A stretch of 64,000 nt of DNA, from assembly GCF_019059575.1 (NCBI RefSeq), contig NW_024881519.1, positions 124,001 to 188,000 on the forward strand. The letters are read 5' to 3'. Source of the stretch: Amphibalanus amphitrite (Eukaryota > Arthropoda > Thecostraca > Balanomorpha > Balanidae). Below are positions 54,770 through 64,000 of the stretch, piece after piece. The position numbers and the translations under genes are program-made. The notes under the pieces were generated by a model. That model worked only from the letters and a program-made list of their open reading frames with translations, did not search any database and was not told where the DNA came from. Position 1 is the stretch's first letter, and each line of letters begins with the position of its first letter.

Positions 54770-55958
54770 TTAACCCGCGCGGGGCTGGGGGGGGGTAAAT
54801 TTTACCCCCCCCCCTCGCGAATTTTGGCAATATCTCAAAAACGGCGGCGCGCAGCGCCGCCAAACTTTTAGTACCTTTTCTTACATCAATTTGACACGTT
54901 CCCTGAAAATTTGAGCAAAATTCATCGGAAAATTTTTGAGAAATTGACGTTTTAGTGACGTCATGTTCGCCATTTTCGCCTCAAAAACGGCAAAATTTTA
55001 AACGCCGCTAACATCTTCATTTTTAAAGGAATCAAGACGTAACAAAAAGGTTATACGTCTCTCTACTTTGTCTATCAAATGGCTATCTCGGTTTTTTGGA
55101 AATTTTGGATTTTGGCCCATTTTTTTCTAAAAAAAACTGACTTTTTTGGGAAAATAGTTATAAAATCCAAAATTTTGAGTGTATCGAAAAAACCGGAATA
55201 TATGTCAGAGAAGTGGTCTATGTGCACCTACATACCAATTTTTAGAAGAATCGGTTCAAAAATGTGGGAGTTATTCAAAATTTTTTGACGTCACGACACA
55301 CAAAAAATTTGAAAAATGAATTTTTTAGAAGTTCTAGACCTCGTACGGAAACAAAAATAGCACCATGTGATTCGCCGTGAAAACTGCATCAGATAGACAC
55401 TTTTTTAGGCCTTAACAACCAACTTCAAAATTTGATCTCACTTGACCTGACCTTGACCTGACCTCGACCTGAAATTCATCCAGAGGTGGTCCATATCACT
55501 TATTGAGTGTGCTTATTGAATTATATGAGTAAAATGACCCATAAAACATGTGTCGCACATGCCCTTTTCTATATTTTGTTTTTGGTGACCTGACCTGACC
55601 TGACCTTGACCTTAACCTTGACCTCTGAATGATATTGTATGCAACGAATATTGTCTTGGTAGCCTAAGAACACGTTTTGGGCAATCAGTCTCAGTCCATG
55701 ACTCCATTCTTCGGCAATTACGGTGCAATGCCGATACTGTAGAAACGTGCAATTTGTACCCTTGACCTGACCTTGACCTTGACCTCAAACTTTAATCAAG
55801 TACATGTTTTTAGTTGTTCGTGATGAGATCTTTCGATTGGCGTTCGAATTTTCCAAATCGGACCATTAGTTCGGGAGATAACAGGGGGGGGGGTAAAATT
55901 TACCCCCTCCCCCCAGCCCCGCGCGTTCGGCTGGAGACCCCAGCCCAGCGCGGGTTAA
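54770..55958 (-). mobile_element. TTAA-flanked AGGTCA-rich element, F subfamily, reversed
   Basis: TTAA at 54770-54773 and 55955-55958, with ends CCCGCGCGGGGCTGGGG and CCCAGCCCAGCGCGGG. The hairpin core at left, GTAAATTTTAC, is the exact inverted complement of GTAAAATTTAC at right, each between G and C runs. TGACCTGACCTGACC tracts lie near 55590. The AT-rich middle is the reverse complement of the 10308-11542 interior. Confidence 0.85.
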
Positions 55959-56690
55959 CATACTGAAATTACCACTGCTGCCGACACAGAATATAAGAAA
56001 GCGGAGCCCTACGCACATCGGACGCTGAACCGGGTTTCGAATTGTACCCAGTGACGTCATCAAAGGGTCGGGATGAGACTTTAACTATCCCCAGACGCGA
56101 GCGCGTATGAATGGTGCACCCTGTGCCGGCATTGAGAGAGTCCTGTGTCAATGACGTCACTTATCGATGGTCACAGCAGTTGTTCCCATGACGTCATCCA
56201 CAGCTCCAAACAAGTCCGTTCCCTATTCTCCAAGGTAAATGAATATGAATGGCATGACCCGCCGGACGAACCGAGGGCTCCGGGCCTATGCCGTCACTCA
56301 TCTGAAGGCACCGCTGGCATTATGCCCATGACGTCACGAGGACGATCACCGTGTGTTTCTCAGTCACCCTGAATAGTGGGCGCGGTCCGGGTGAGCACAC
56401 GTGGGCCGGGGCTATAGCACCCGTCAAGTGCACAATTGGAGCGGCCTGCATGGCTCCGGAGGGCACCGATCGACAGTCTCCTTTCACATTGCCTGAGGGC
56501 AGATGTCACGCCCCTGACAGTGATTGGATAGTTCTGCAGCGAGCTTCGCAGCCCTTTTGTTGGGATGAGCAAATTCATACATGATGTGAAAATGACACAG
56601 CAATGAATCTTCCTGTCAGGTATCCTGAACAACTTAAGTACCGACTTGGATCGTTAAACTAACGAATATGACGTCCGTTTAGTAGGGCGA
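55959..56690. other. no gene; cluster of CRE palindromes
   Basis: Four perfect TGACGTCA sites lie at 56052, 56152, 56189 and 56329, two of them in the same CCCATGACGTCA context. No reading frame in this stretch looks like a protein. The upstream edge of the LINE at 56700 was not resolved. Confidence 0.45.
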
Positions 56691-56699
56691 CAGCCGAAC

Positions 56700-57902
56700 G
56701 TCTCTTCCGTGGCCCGTCAGACAGCCGAGAGCGCCGGGTCTGCGCGTCGATATGACCTGACAGTTGCAGAGTTTTGGTTTCCGCAAAATGTTGGTTACAC
56801 ATATTCTCGTGGTAACAACCGCTCCCACATAGATCATATCGCGGTGCCCAATAGCCGTGTTCAGGACGTACGCAGTTGCAAAATATTGCCTCCTTGCAAG
56901 GACAACCTCAGCCCGCACCTGCCAATAATATGTGAACTTTTGATACAAGTTCAAATGGCTATGCCTTGGAGTAGCCTGAATGATAAAACCTATTGGAATT
57001 CCACAGAGCACGTAGATTGGAGCTGCCCCGCGAAAGAACTACCAGGGTATTCTGGAAGAAATCCCGCCTTCACGGAGCAGCATGCTAGCCCTAGCATGCT
57101 GCGGCGACTCTCTGGATAACCTAGATTCTGCTATCATACACAGCATGCATACCGCTGCTCGAGTCTCTGGGTGTTCCAGACCCAGACACCGACCAAGGGC
57201 CTGGTGGACCCCTGATGTCGCACGGGTCCACCAGGCCCCTGCGGTCCACCAGGCCCCTGCGGTCTCTCGCTCGTGAGCGAGAGACCGCAGTAGGTTCTGG
57301 TTCAACATTTGGAAAAGCTGTGATAGACTGCAAGGGACAGCGGTGAGCGCCTGTTATCACGCCGCTCGACACAGCTATAGGAAGGCTCGCCGAGCAGCAG
57401 CAATGTCTAGCATTGAAAAAGATGCTAAACTTATCCATTCATTGCGCAGTAATGGAAATACTAATGCTTTTTGGCGCAGTGTACAGCGTGCTAGAAGAGG
57501 AAATAATTGCACGGTGTCGGTGTGCAGTGCACCGGACTTTGCAGATTACTTTAGAAACGTCTACAAAGACTCTCAAGAAGAGCTGACCACTGAACAGCAC
57601 CGGATCTCAAATACTGTCGCTGATATGGTGCGTGGTGCTGCTGCAGTAGTAGAAGAACGAGTCGTCACGCCGGCGGATGTATCTGCGCTCATCTCTCGCC
57701 TACACAGGGGTAAATCGGCTGGAGTCGACGGTATAACAGCCGAACACCTCGTACTAGGTTCGACCCCTGCGCTACTTTCTGCAGTGGCTCTTCTGCTAAG
57801 TAAGTGCCTCACCGAAAAGACAGTCCCTGTGACCTTTACTGAAGGCCTGATGGTACCAGTGTTGAAAAGGTCCCAGCTAGACTCCCACTTTATGGATAAC
57901 TA
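56700..57902 (+). pseudogene. LINE endonuclease end and RT start, truncated
   Basis: EN C-terminal motifs: YDLTVAEFWFPQNVGYTYSR, NNRSHIDHIAVPNS and DNLSPHLPIICEL, with the catalytic His and SxIDHI/S-x-H-L-P-I signature. A frame change near 57080 leads to a linker (PRAWWTPDV). At 57343 the RT N-terminal region starts: FWRSVQRARRG, DFADYFRNVY, GKSAGVDGITAEHLVLGS and TFTEGLMVPVLKRS, ending DNY at a TA where another element has inserted. The RT catalytic core is absent. Small tandem duplications of GGTCCACCAGGCCCCTGC (57222-57262) lie in the linker. The clade is uncertain. Confidence 0.7.
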
Positions 57903-58455
57903 CACTGTAAAAAATGCTAACAAATTAGTTAGCTAATTCTTCAAGCAAAATCTAGTATTAAAACACACGTTGTTGCAAAAAACGGGTCAGATAACACATA
58001 TGTTTGCAGCCTAACACACTGTAAAAAATGTTTACTAACACATTAGTTAGTTATTCAACATAACGCTAGTGTCATAACACATATATGTGTTATAAGAGTG
58101 TAACCTGCAGGAAGAAAATGATTTAACGAGTTCTGAAACACGGGGTGTTGCAATCACCACACGGATACATTTGATTAACTCGTTGATGTGCTTCAAAACA
58201 AAGATAAAGTGTGTGCTGCGATGTGAGTTATTAAACACATACGCGTGTTTAAGACAACCCCGGCTCAAAAATCGAGAGACGTGTTATCAAACTTGCCTTC
58301 AGCGTGCCGATCAGTAACATTACACGTATTATGCTAGTAAACCATTACACGCAGCTAAGTTACTGCAACAATGTCGCCATTTTGTGCGGATCGCGCGCGC
58401 GACTCCGCCGCATTCATCTGAGGCCTGTTTGCGAAGTGGTGTCTCAAATGGTAAG
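57903..58455. mobile_element. TA-inserted repeat element with promoter-like module
   Basis: Begins CACTGTAAAAAATGCTAACA right after TA in the LINE frame, and the start motif recurs at about 58018 (CACTGTAAAAAATGTTTAC). A CpG-rich TCGCCATTTTG (58374-58384, YY1-like), GCGCGCGCG and a 5' splice site ATG|GTAAGTG (58451) follow. No right TIR was found, so the extent is approximate. The layout parallels the promoter-like arm at 46440-46768. Confidence 0.4.
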
Positions 58456-58705
58456 TGAAGAAATATGATAAAATACCTATTGTCTAATGAAACTGTGTGA
58501 TTTTCACATGCATTACATGTATTTGTATTCATTGTGCATTACGATTATATAACTATGAAACATATCAACGGTCAAGGAAGGCATGCATGTGAATGGCAGT
58601 GTCAATAGACAATTTGCCATGTACAGCACATTAATTGCACATATAGATGATAAATTGGTTATGTTCTCCAGTCACAGGTAAAATATTTATTTCCTCCTAC
58701 TCATC

Positions 58706-58982
58706 CAGTCTGCAAAATGTGGCAGGGAGCTTGACAAGATTTTCAGGGCAGACAAAATACTCAGAATGATGAGACTCAGGGCAGCACAATTCCTGCCCCT
58801 AATAATGCAAATGATTTAACGCTATAATGATGTGGAAGGTGGTGAGGAGCTGAGCAAAGTATTTCTGTCCCAATTTTTCAACTTCTGCCCCAACATTCCT
58901 AAAACCTGCCCCAGTTTTTGCCCTGATCCATGATGACTGCTCCGATGAGATCTCGTCAAATCCTGCCATGTTTTGCAGACTG
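58706..58982. mobile_element. hAT-like miniature element
   Basis: TIRs CAGTCTGCAAAATGTGGCAG and CTGCCATGTTTTGCAGACTG. The interior repeats AGGGCAG/CTGCCCC motifs. The flanking 8-mers match poorly, so the TSD has decayed or the assignment is wrong. 58983-59252 has nothing recognisable apart from GGAAACGGAAGGTGC (about 59145), which is part of a larger inverted repeat. Confidence 0.5.
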
Positions 58983-59260
58983 GCTCTTATGATAGAACAA
59001 CCATTTTAGACTGAGGTGAGCAATAACAATGGGTATAGTTTAGTGTCAGAGGTACCTTATAGTTTTCAAAACAAGTTGATGGGCATAAAGAGCTGAGGCG
59101 AGCATTGTACCAAATATGGACATGCTGCATTTTTATATTTGGAAACGGAAGGTGCACGCTCACCTCCTTGACGAGCTACGCAAGTTCTTGCAAAACTATG
59201 CACAACACTGTTTCTAAAAATGAAAAGCTAACATTTGAATCTACGACAGATAGGTAGGTA

Positions 59261-60442
59261 CAGGGGCCACTCCACGGTGTGACGACTGGAGGGGACATTG
59301 ACCATTTTGGAGGGGACGAGGACCATTTCAAGTCTTCCATGCAACGCCATAGGCGTAATGTTAAAGTTTTAAAGGGAGATAATGAGCTTTCTTTTTTCTT
59401 TAATAAAAATTACTCGACATCTATACTATGTATTTCTACTGTAGTTTCTATAAAAAATGAAAATTTCCTAGCACATTTTCGTATGTGAAAAAGGTTTTTA
59501 TTTTTGCAAAAAAGAAGCAGTACTTGCAGTACTTGTAACACCCACCGAAATGCGTTGTCCTTCTTGTCCTTCTCTATAAAAAAGTCGCAGTATATGGCGC
59601 TTTTGTTTCAAACAGCGACGCTTGGGTTTTTGTTTATGTTATCGCCTTGTCGTTGCTTGGTTGTAAGGATTCTAATTTGAATTAGAGTTAATTCGGTTTA
59701 GAATTAATTAGATTCGTACATAGTGCCTACTCTTCTTTGTTTCCAAGTATTATTTTGCGCCACAAATGAACGGCATGCGCCAGAAACGCAGCCAAATCTT
59801 GCGATTGCGACTACGAAATTCATTATTTTGGCCTCAGAGCCTGAAGCGAAAAATACAAGCATATTTATTTCAAAAAGACTTCAGGTTTGTCGAACGGTGT
59901 TATGAGAATTTTGATAACAGTACTGCATAAGTTTTTCAGTGATGCCGCAAAAGTGTTGTATCTATCTTCTTTTATTGTGCAGTCGGCGGGACCGATTCAA
60001 AATTGAGTCGTTGCTACTAAAATAGCAGCATATGGCCTCAGATGATGAACAGGAAAAATAGTTGCGTAAATTTAGACATAAACCACCCCCAAACCATGAA
60101 TATCTTTTGAAGGCACTATAGACGACCATTAACTAACTAGATGTGATGAAGATCAAATGTAAGGAATACGCTCATTTTACAAAATTACATGCAAGTACCA
60201 AAAAGTGATGTAAGTACTTATTCAACGGTCATTTTCAGCGCTCCCCGCTAACGTGACTTCAAGTTGAGATATTTGCGGCAAGGTACCGCATTGAGCAAAA
60301 TGGTTTTAATTTACATTATAACTTGTTGTGTTTTGTCAGAAAATGATCCTAACTCAGATTTTGTGGAAAAAGGTCATTATCTCCCTTTAAAAAGTGGAGG
60401 GGATGAGATCCCCTCAGTCACACCCCTGTGGCGACGCCCTTG
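59261..60442. mobile_element. non-autonomous hAT-like element
   Basis: Exact 8-bp TSD GGTAGGTA (59253-59260 and 60443-60450). Ends are CAGGGGCCACTCCACGGTGTG and, read inward from 60442, CAAGGGCGTCGCCACAGGGG, so the TIR is weak but both start with CA and share CCAC...GTGTGAC...GAGGGGA. The interior is AT-rich with no transposase. A fragment of a related element is at about 9660-9800. Confidence 0.6.
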
Positions 60443-61105
60443 GGTAGGTACCATGGTTGGTGGGTCAAAATCCATGGTTAGATTTTTCCATGCCAGCCTG
60501 TGATATAAAATTTTAGGTTGTGATTGCAGATGGAGCGAAACTGGGATGAATGACGGAACACTTCCATAAATGTTTCCTTTCAAATATGATAGCCCAAACC
60601 TGGTTTGGGCTGATACTTAACTGACTTGGGCTTCACAAATATTTTTAACTTTGACAAAATTCACTCCACATTTTAACCCTCTTTATTTTCTGATGCCAAT
60701 AGATGGCAATCAGCCATCCAGTTACATTACACATTTTGCTTGGAAATAAATCACCTGGAAGTTCAGAGTTTCCACTTATGACAATGCACGATGCAAGTCT
60801 CCATTTATGGATCAAAAACTTTTCATATTTAGAAATGTTTCCAAGAATAGAAGCATTTCCATAGATGGAACGAAACTACCTACCACAATGTGCCTCAGCC
60901 TGACTGACCTGCAACCAATCTCAATCTAACATAAAACATTGTTAGAACCACGCACAGCTTATTTAGGGGAAAAGTAATCACATGTGATCATGCTCCATGA
61001 CCCACACTTAAAATACAAAGCAATCCACTTCATAAATGGATAAATGCTGAAAAAATTCACGTGAAAATATGAAATCAAGGTCGGAGTTATATGGCCTTGC
61101 CATTA

Positions 61106-61742
61106 CAGCGTTACCGCTGGTACTTTGCTGGTTTCCCCAGATTTCCACACAAATTTCCCTATTTCGGGCACTCATTTCCCTAGATGCTCATTTGCATATA
61201 AAATTTAGTCCAAATGTCCCTGATTTAGAAGGCCTTGCTTGATTTGACCCCAGAGCGAACATCCCGAAGGATTTTACTACAAGAAAATCCTGAGCAGCCC
61301 TCATCTTGGGTAGTAATTCACCCGCTGGCCGATTCTTCGGGATATGCTTGCTCCATGGGGTAAAATCAAGCAAGCTGCCGCAGGGCCGGCGCCACAGATT
61401 TCGGACTGCGGGGGCAGCTTGTCCCGATAAAGGGCCCATGCGGAAAGGCCCAAGGTAACCTATACACAAAATCTGAAAACTCCTCGGATTTGGCTCAATA
61501 TTTTTTCGAGAGGGGCCCAAATTATGCAAAAATGCATGTTCCTGCAATTTTTTAAAGGGCCCGGCTGGCAACTGGTGGATGGGCGGCTTCCCCCTGCCCC
61601 CCCCCCCCCTGTGGCGCCGGCCCTTGCTCTGCTAAATCAGGGACATTGACATTTGGACTTGTGCACTAGGGAAATGAGTGCCAGAAATAGGGAAATTTGT
61701 GTGGGAATCTGGGGAAACCAAAAAAAAACAGGGGTAACGCTG
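61106..61742. mobile_element. hAT-like fold-back with nested miniature elements
   Basis: Ends CAGCGTTACCGCTGGTAC and, inverted, CAGCGTTACCCCTGTTTT, both followed by GGTTTCCCCAGATTCC-like arms to about 61225 and from 61625. Nested inside are a short palindrome 61237-61373 and an element 61381-61624 with ends CAGGGCCGGCGCCACAG and CTGTGGCGCCGGCCCT. Flanking 8-mers share only GCCA, so TSDs are decayed. Confidence 0.5.
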
Positions 61743-62033
61743 GCCACGCGGATTCAGTGTTTACCTTGGCTGATTCCGAAGGTCTATGAAGCTAGGCAGT
61801 GTGTGCATAATTTGAAGATATTGATTAATAATAGTCAATTTTATGGTTTCAAAGCTTACTTAGAGGCTATAGCTAGAGTGTATATGCTAGTAATGCTGGG
61901 CGTCCTTGGAGCCTACCTAGTGTTTTGCAAGGAAGTCTAGTGTGCGCCACATTTGCCAAGCAATTGACACGTGAGAAGTTATAATTTATGTGTGTGGTTT
62001 CAGTCGGGCACACTGTGATAATTCCGTTCCATA

Positions 62034-62390
62034 TTTTTTTTTTATAAATTTAGTCCAAATGTTTGATTGGGTGGCTTGAGGGATCCGAGTCCACACTAAG
62101 CATAGCTTGTTGTGCCTGTCTCTGAACAGTGAACCCACCACCCGATCACGCAATTCCAGTGCTATGGCAGAATTTCGTCTGAAAGTTTAACGTGCCCGGT
62201 AGACTGGACACGGTCCCCTCCGCCCACTCATGCTCTCTGGTCTTCGTGCGGCCCCTGCCACATACATGCACGCCATTACACGTAGGGGCCAAATGTTACC
62301 GCTCACACCTGCACTGGGGCTTGAACCGGGCTCTCACCACCAGTTCCAGCGTTGAACTCTGGCGCTTTAGACCACTCAGCCAGGAATGGG
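62034..62390 (-). mobile_element. tRNA-derived SINE, copy 2
   Basis: On the minus strand: a tRNA-like head with A box TGGCTGAGTGG (about 62373-62383), a B box GGTTCAAGCC (62318-62327), a body with GCACGTTAAACTTTCAG and AAATTCTGCCATAG, and a tail GGACTAAATTTATAAAAAAA (to 62034). Body and tail match SINE copy 1 (4743-5091), while the tRNA heads differ, so these are two subfamilies. Confidence 0.8.
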
Positions 62391-62769
62391 ACTGGCCTTC
62401 TGGTTTTATAGAAACGTTCCTTTATTTGAAACATTCCTAAATATAGAAACACTAGGTAGGTACTGTTCCAAAACTGGAAATGCTCAGAAACGCCAATCTT
62501 TCTGGGTGATTTATTTCAAAGCAAGATGTGTTATAACTGTCTAGATGGTGGACTGCCATCTATTTATATTGGCATCAAGGAAGCACTGCAGATGGAAATG
62601 CGGTGTCAATTTTTCCAAAACTTAAAATAACAGGCGAGCACGCACCTTCCGTTTCCACATACAGAAACCCTATTCCATATTTGGAACAATGATCACCTCA
62701 GCGTTTCTATCTATGGAACATTGTTTCTATATACTGAAACGTTTCTACATATAGTATATGGCACGGAAT

Positions 62770-63188
62770 AACCACAGTGTGCTCAACTGGTTTGGTATCT
62801 GGAGCAAGGCCTCTGGAGCTTGTAATTTTTGTTTCATATTAACTATGATGTTGGTTGCTTCTAACTTAGTATTTTTGTGGAATTTCTCTCCACCCAGAAG
62901 ATCAGTTTGGTTGTTGGTACCCCTGATATTCTAGTTGGAAATCAGCATTGGTTCAATTTTGGTTTTACCTAAGATTTTCATCCCACCAACTTGTTTGAGA
63001 AACTCCACCCATGGGTGACACCGAAGCCTGTCAGTTGGGCAAACTGCAGGGAAGCAGTCCAAACATGGATTGATCAAAATTAAGATATGACATCACAAAA
63101 ATGGGTGGAGCAATGCCCATATAAGGAGATGTAATTTATATTAATATTACAATTCTGACTTCCTCCCTTTCAAACCCCTCGTCACCAG
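62770..63188 (+). other. probable intron, no coding exon recognised
   Basis: Upstream of the terminal exon at 63189. It has a pyrimidine-rich acceptor, TCCCTTTCAAACCCCTCGTC then ACCAG, at its end. An earlier CTCTCCACCCAG near 62898 could be another acceptor. No translation looks like a protein. Confidence 0.35.
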
Positions 63189-63354
63189 TCAAAGTCCCCA
63201 TGATGGTGAGATATTCACTGTGGTTAAAAGGAGTGAACAGCTCTATCTAAATGATGCATCTGATGATGATGTGTTGTGGCTTTTGCATGCTATTTCTGAA
63301 GATAGGAGAGGGTACATCTCTGAAAATTGGATTTCAACTGTCAAAATAATCTAA
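63189..63354 (+). CDS. terminal coding exon, SH3-like C-terminus
   Basis: After the acceptor ...TCACCAG the frame (first base completing a codon) reads QSPHDGEIFTVVKR, LYLNDASDDDVLWLLHAISE, DRRGYISENWISTVKII and stops at TAA 63352-63354. The run DGEIFTVVK...W...GYISENWI has the spacing of the second half of an SH3 domain (acidic RT-loop, Trp, GYxxxNY-type end), so a C-terminal SH3 is my best guess, not an identification. It is short (about 55 codons), which is why simple ORF scans miss it. Upstream exons were not found in this window. Confidence 0.5.
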
Positions 63355-64000
63355 ATTAAAATTCAGCATAATCTATTTTAATATTGGCCACCTGACAACG
63401 TCATCTAAAGCAGGTTACCCACTTGTTTCTGTCCTGGAATCAGGTGCAGATAATCTAAATTTTGATTATTTAATTTATCTTGTAGGTGGAATTAAAATAT
63501 CTTCAAAGGTTCTTTTTTGCTTATGAGATGTAGCCTGAATTATTTTCTCTAGTAGGTATCTGAAGCTGTGGTAAGCTTGTCGTTTTCCAGAGCCGTGATT
63601 TAACCATTCCAGTGAGGGTCTGCAAGCATGCCCAAATATGGGCACAAATTGTGATGTAATAATCTAAGTTAAGATCAATCCATTTTAGATTTTTTTCCCC
63701 TGCAGTTTGCCTGACTGCTGTGTGTGAGGCTGTAGCCCACTCTAGGCAGAGCACCACAACATATTTGTGCACAGGTTTTATGAATATAAATGACCTATAG
63801 AGTCATTCACTGGGTAAATCTTTGGGACCCACTCAGCTCTGAGCTCCACCCCATTTGCTCAAACCCAAACACTGTTTAAAGGCCCTGAGCAGGAACACCT
63901 TGCAGGCAAGTCCCTAAATATGCTTGCAGGTAGGTGGACCAAATGAAACAACTAGGGAAGGAGTATCAGATTTGGACAAAGTCCTCATCAAACCAGTGGG
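63355..64000 (+). other. probable 3' UTR and downstream flank
   Basis: Follows the stop of the terminal exon. It has no transposon termini and none of the repeats seen elsewhere in the window, which fits host sequence. AATCTAAATTTTGATT-like AT stretches are present; no clear polyadenylation signal was fixed. Confidence 0.35.

Larger units (their letters stand above)
60536..62760. repeat. large imperfect inverted repeat with nested elements
   Basis: Left 60536-60905 and right 62405-62760 share inverted blocks such as CTTGGAAATAAATCACCTGG with its counterpart near 62500, and TTTCCATAGATGGAA-type motifs. A further outer pair is GGAAACGGAAGGTGC at 59145 with its complement near 62645. Inside lie a hAT-like palindrome and a SINE. 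The remaining sequence has no gene. Confidence 0.5.

Overview
The window looks like transposon-dense intergenic DNA from an invertebrate animal, possibly an arthropod such as a crustacean; the taxon is an inference. The eukaryotic signs are spliced exons with consensus splice sites, tRNA-derived SINEs, non-LTR and Penelope-like retroelements, poly(A)-tailed retroinsertions and many fold-back DNA elements. Almost everything is mobile DNA inserted into other mobile DNA, and the insertion order can be read from target-site duplications (TSDs). The only host-gene traces I can support are a DJ-1/PARK7-type N-terminal coding exon (26643-26769, +) and a terminal coding exon with an SH3-like look (63189-63354, +).

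The dominant repeat is a superfamily of about 0.9-1.2 kb non-autonomous elements flanked by TTAA, with ends starting CCCTCGCC, CCCGCGCC or CCCTATTCC. Each carries poly-G/poly-C hairpins just inside both ends and an interior rich in AGGTCA/GGTCA. About seventeen copies or fragments occur between 1 and 56 kb. Several interrupt reverse transcriptase (RT) reading frames so exactly that removing the element plus one TTAA restores the frame. This identifies TTAA as the TSD, a piggyBac-type signature.

Layout. 1-6.6 kb: TTAA elements and a fold-back element holding a SINE. 6.8-23.5 kb: a deep nest. An outer hAT-like element with an 8-bp TSD contains a second hAT-like element. That contains an inverted pair of Penelope-like fragments (GIY-YIG endonuclease plus hammerhead-ribozyme-like motif) and an ORF1-only LINE with a 13-bp TSD and poly(A) tail. 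The LINE is split by two opposite copies of a 1.76-kb element with Transib-like ends, each of those split by a different fold-back element, plus one small inverted-repeat element. 24-28.2 kb: TTAA elements, one inside an RT fragment, and the DJ-1 exon. 29-34.6 kb: a minus-strand non-LTR retrotransposon with a 2A-like peptide, interrupted by a Mutator-like element. 35-41 kb: a hAT-like element with an 8-bp TSD holding two degenerate minisatellite arrays, an RT, two TTAA elements and a retroposon with an (AAAC)n tail.

41-51.4 kb: another non-LTR retrotransposon split by two TA-flanked elements, the second a 5.3-kb fold-back carrying promoter-like sequence and a splice donor. 52.8-53.7 kb: a decayed gene of a transposase-like family I cannot name. 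54.8-56 kb: a TTAA element. 56.7-57.9 kb: a truncated LINE. 58-62.8 kb: hAT-like miniature elements, inverted repeats and a second SINE copy. 63.2-64 kb: a host 3' exon. No autonomous element looks intact, because every coding region has frameshifts, stops or insertions. Short-range nested insertion is the theme here, not a gene pathway.
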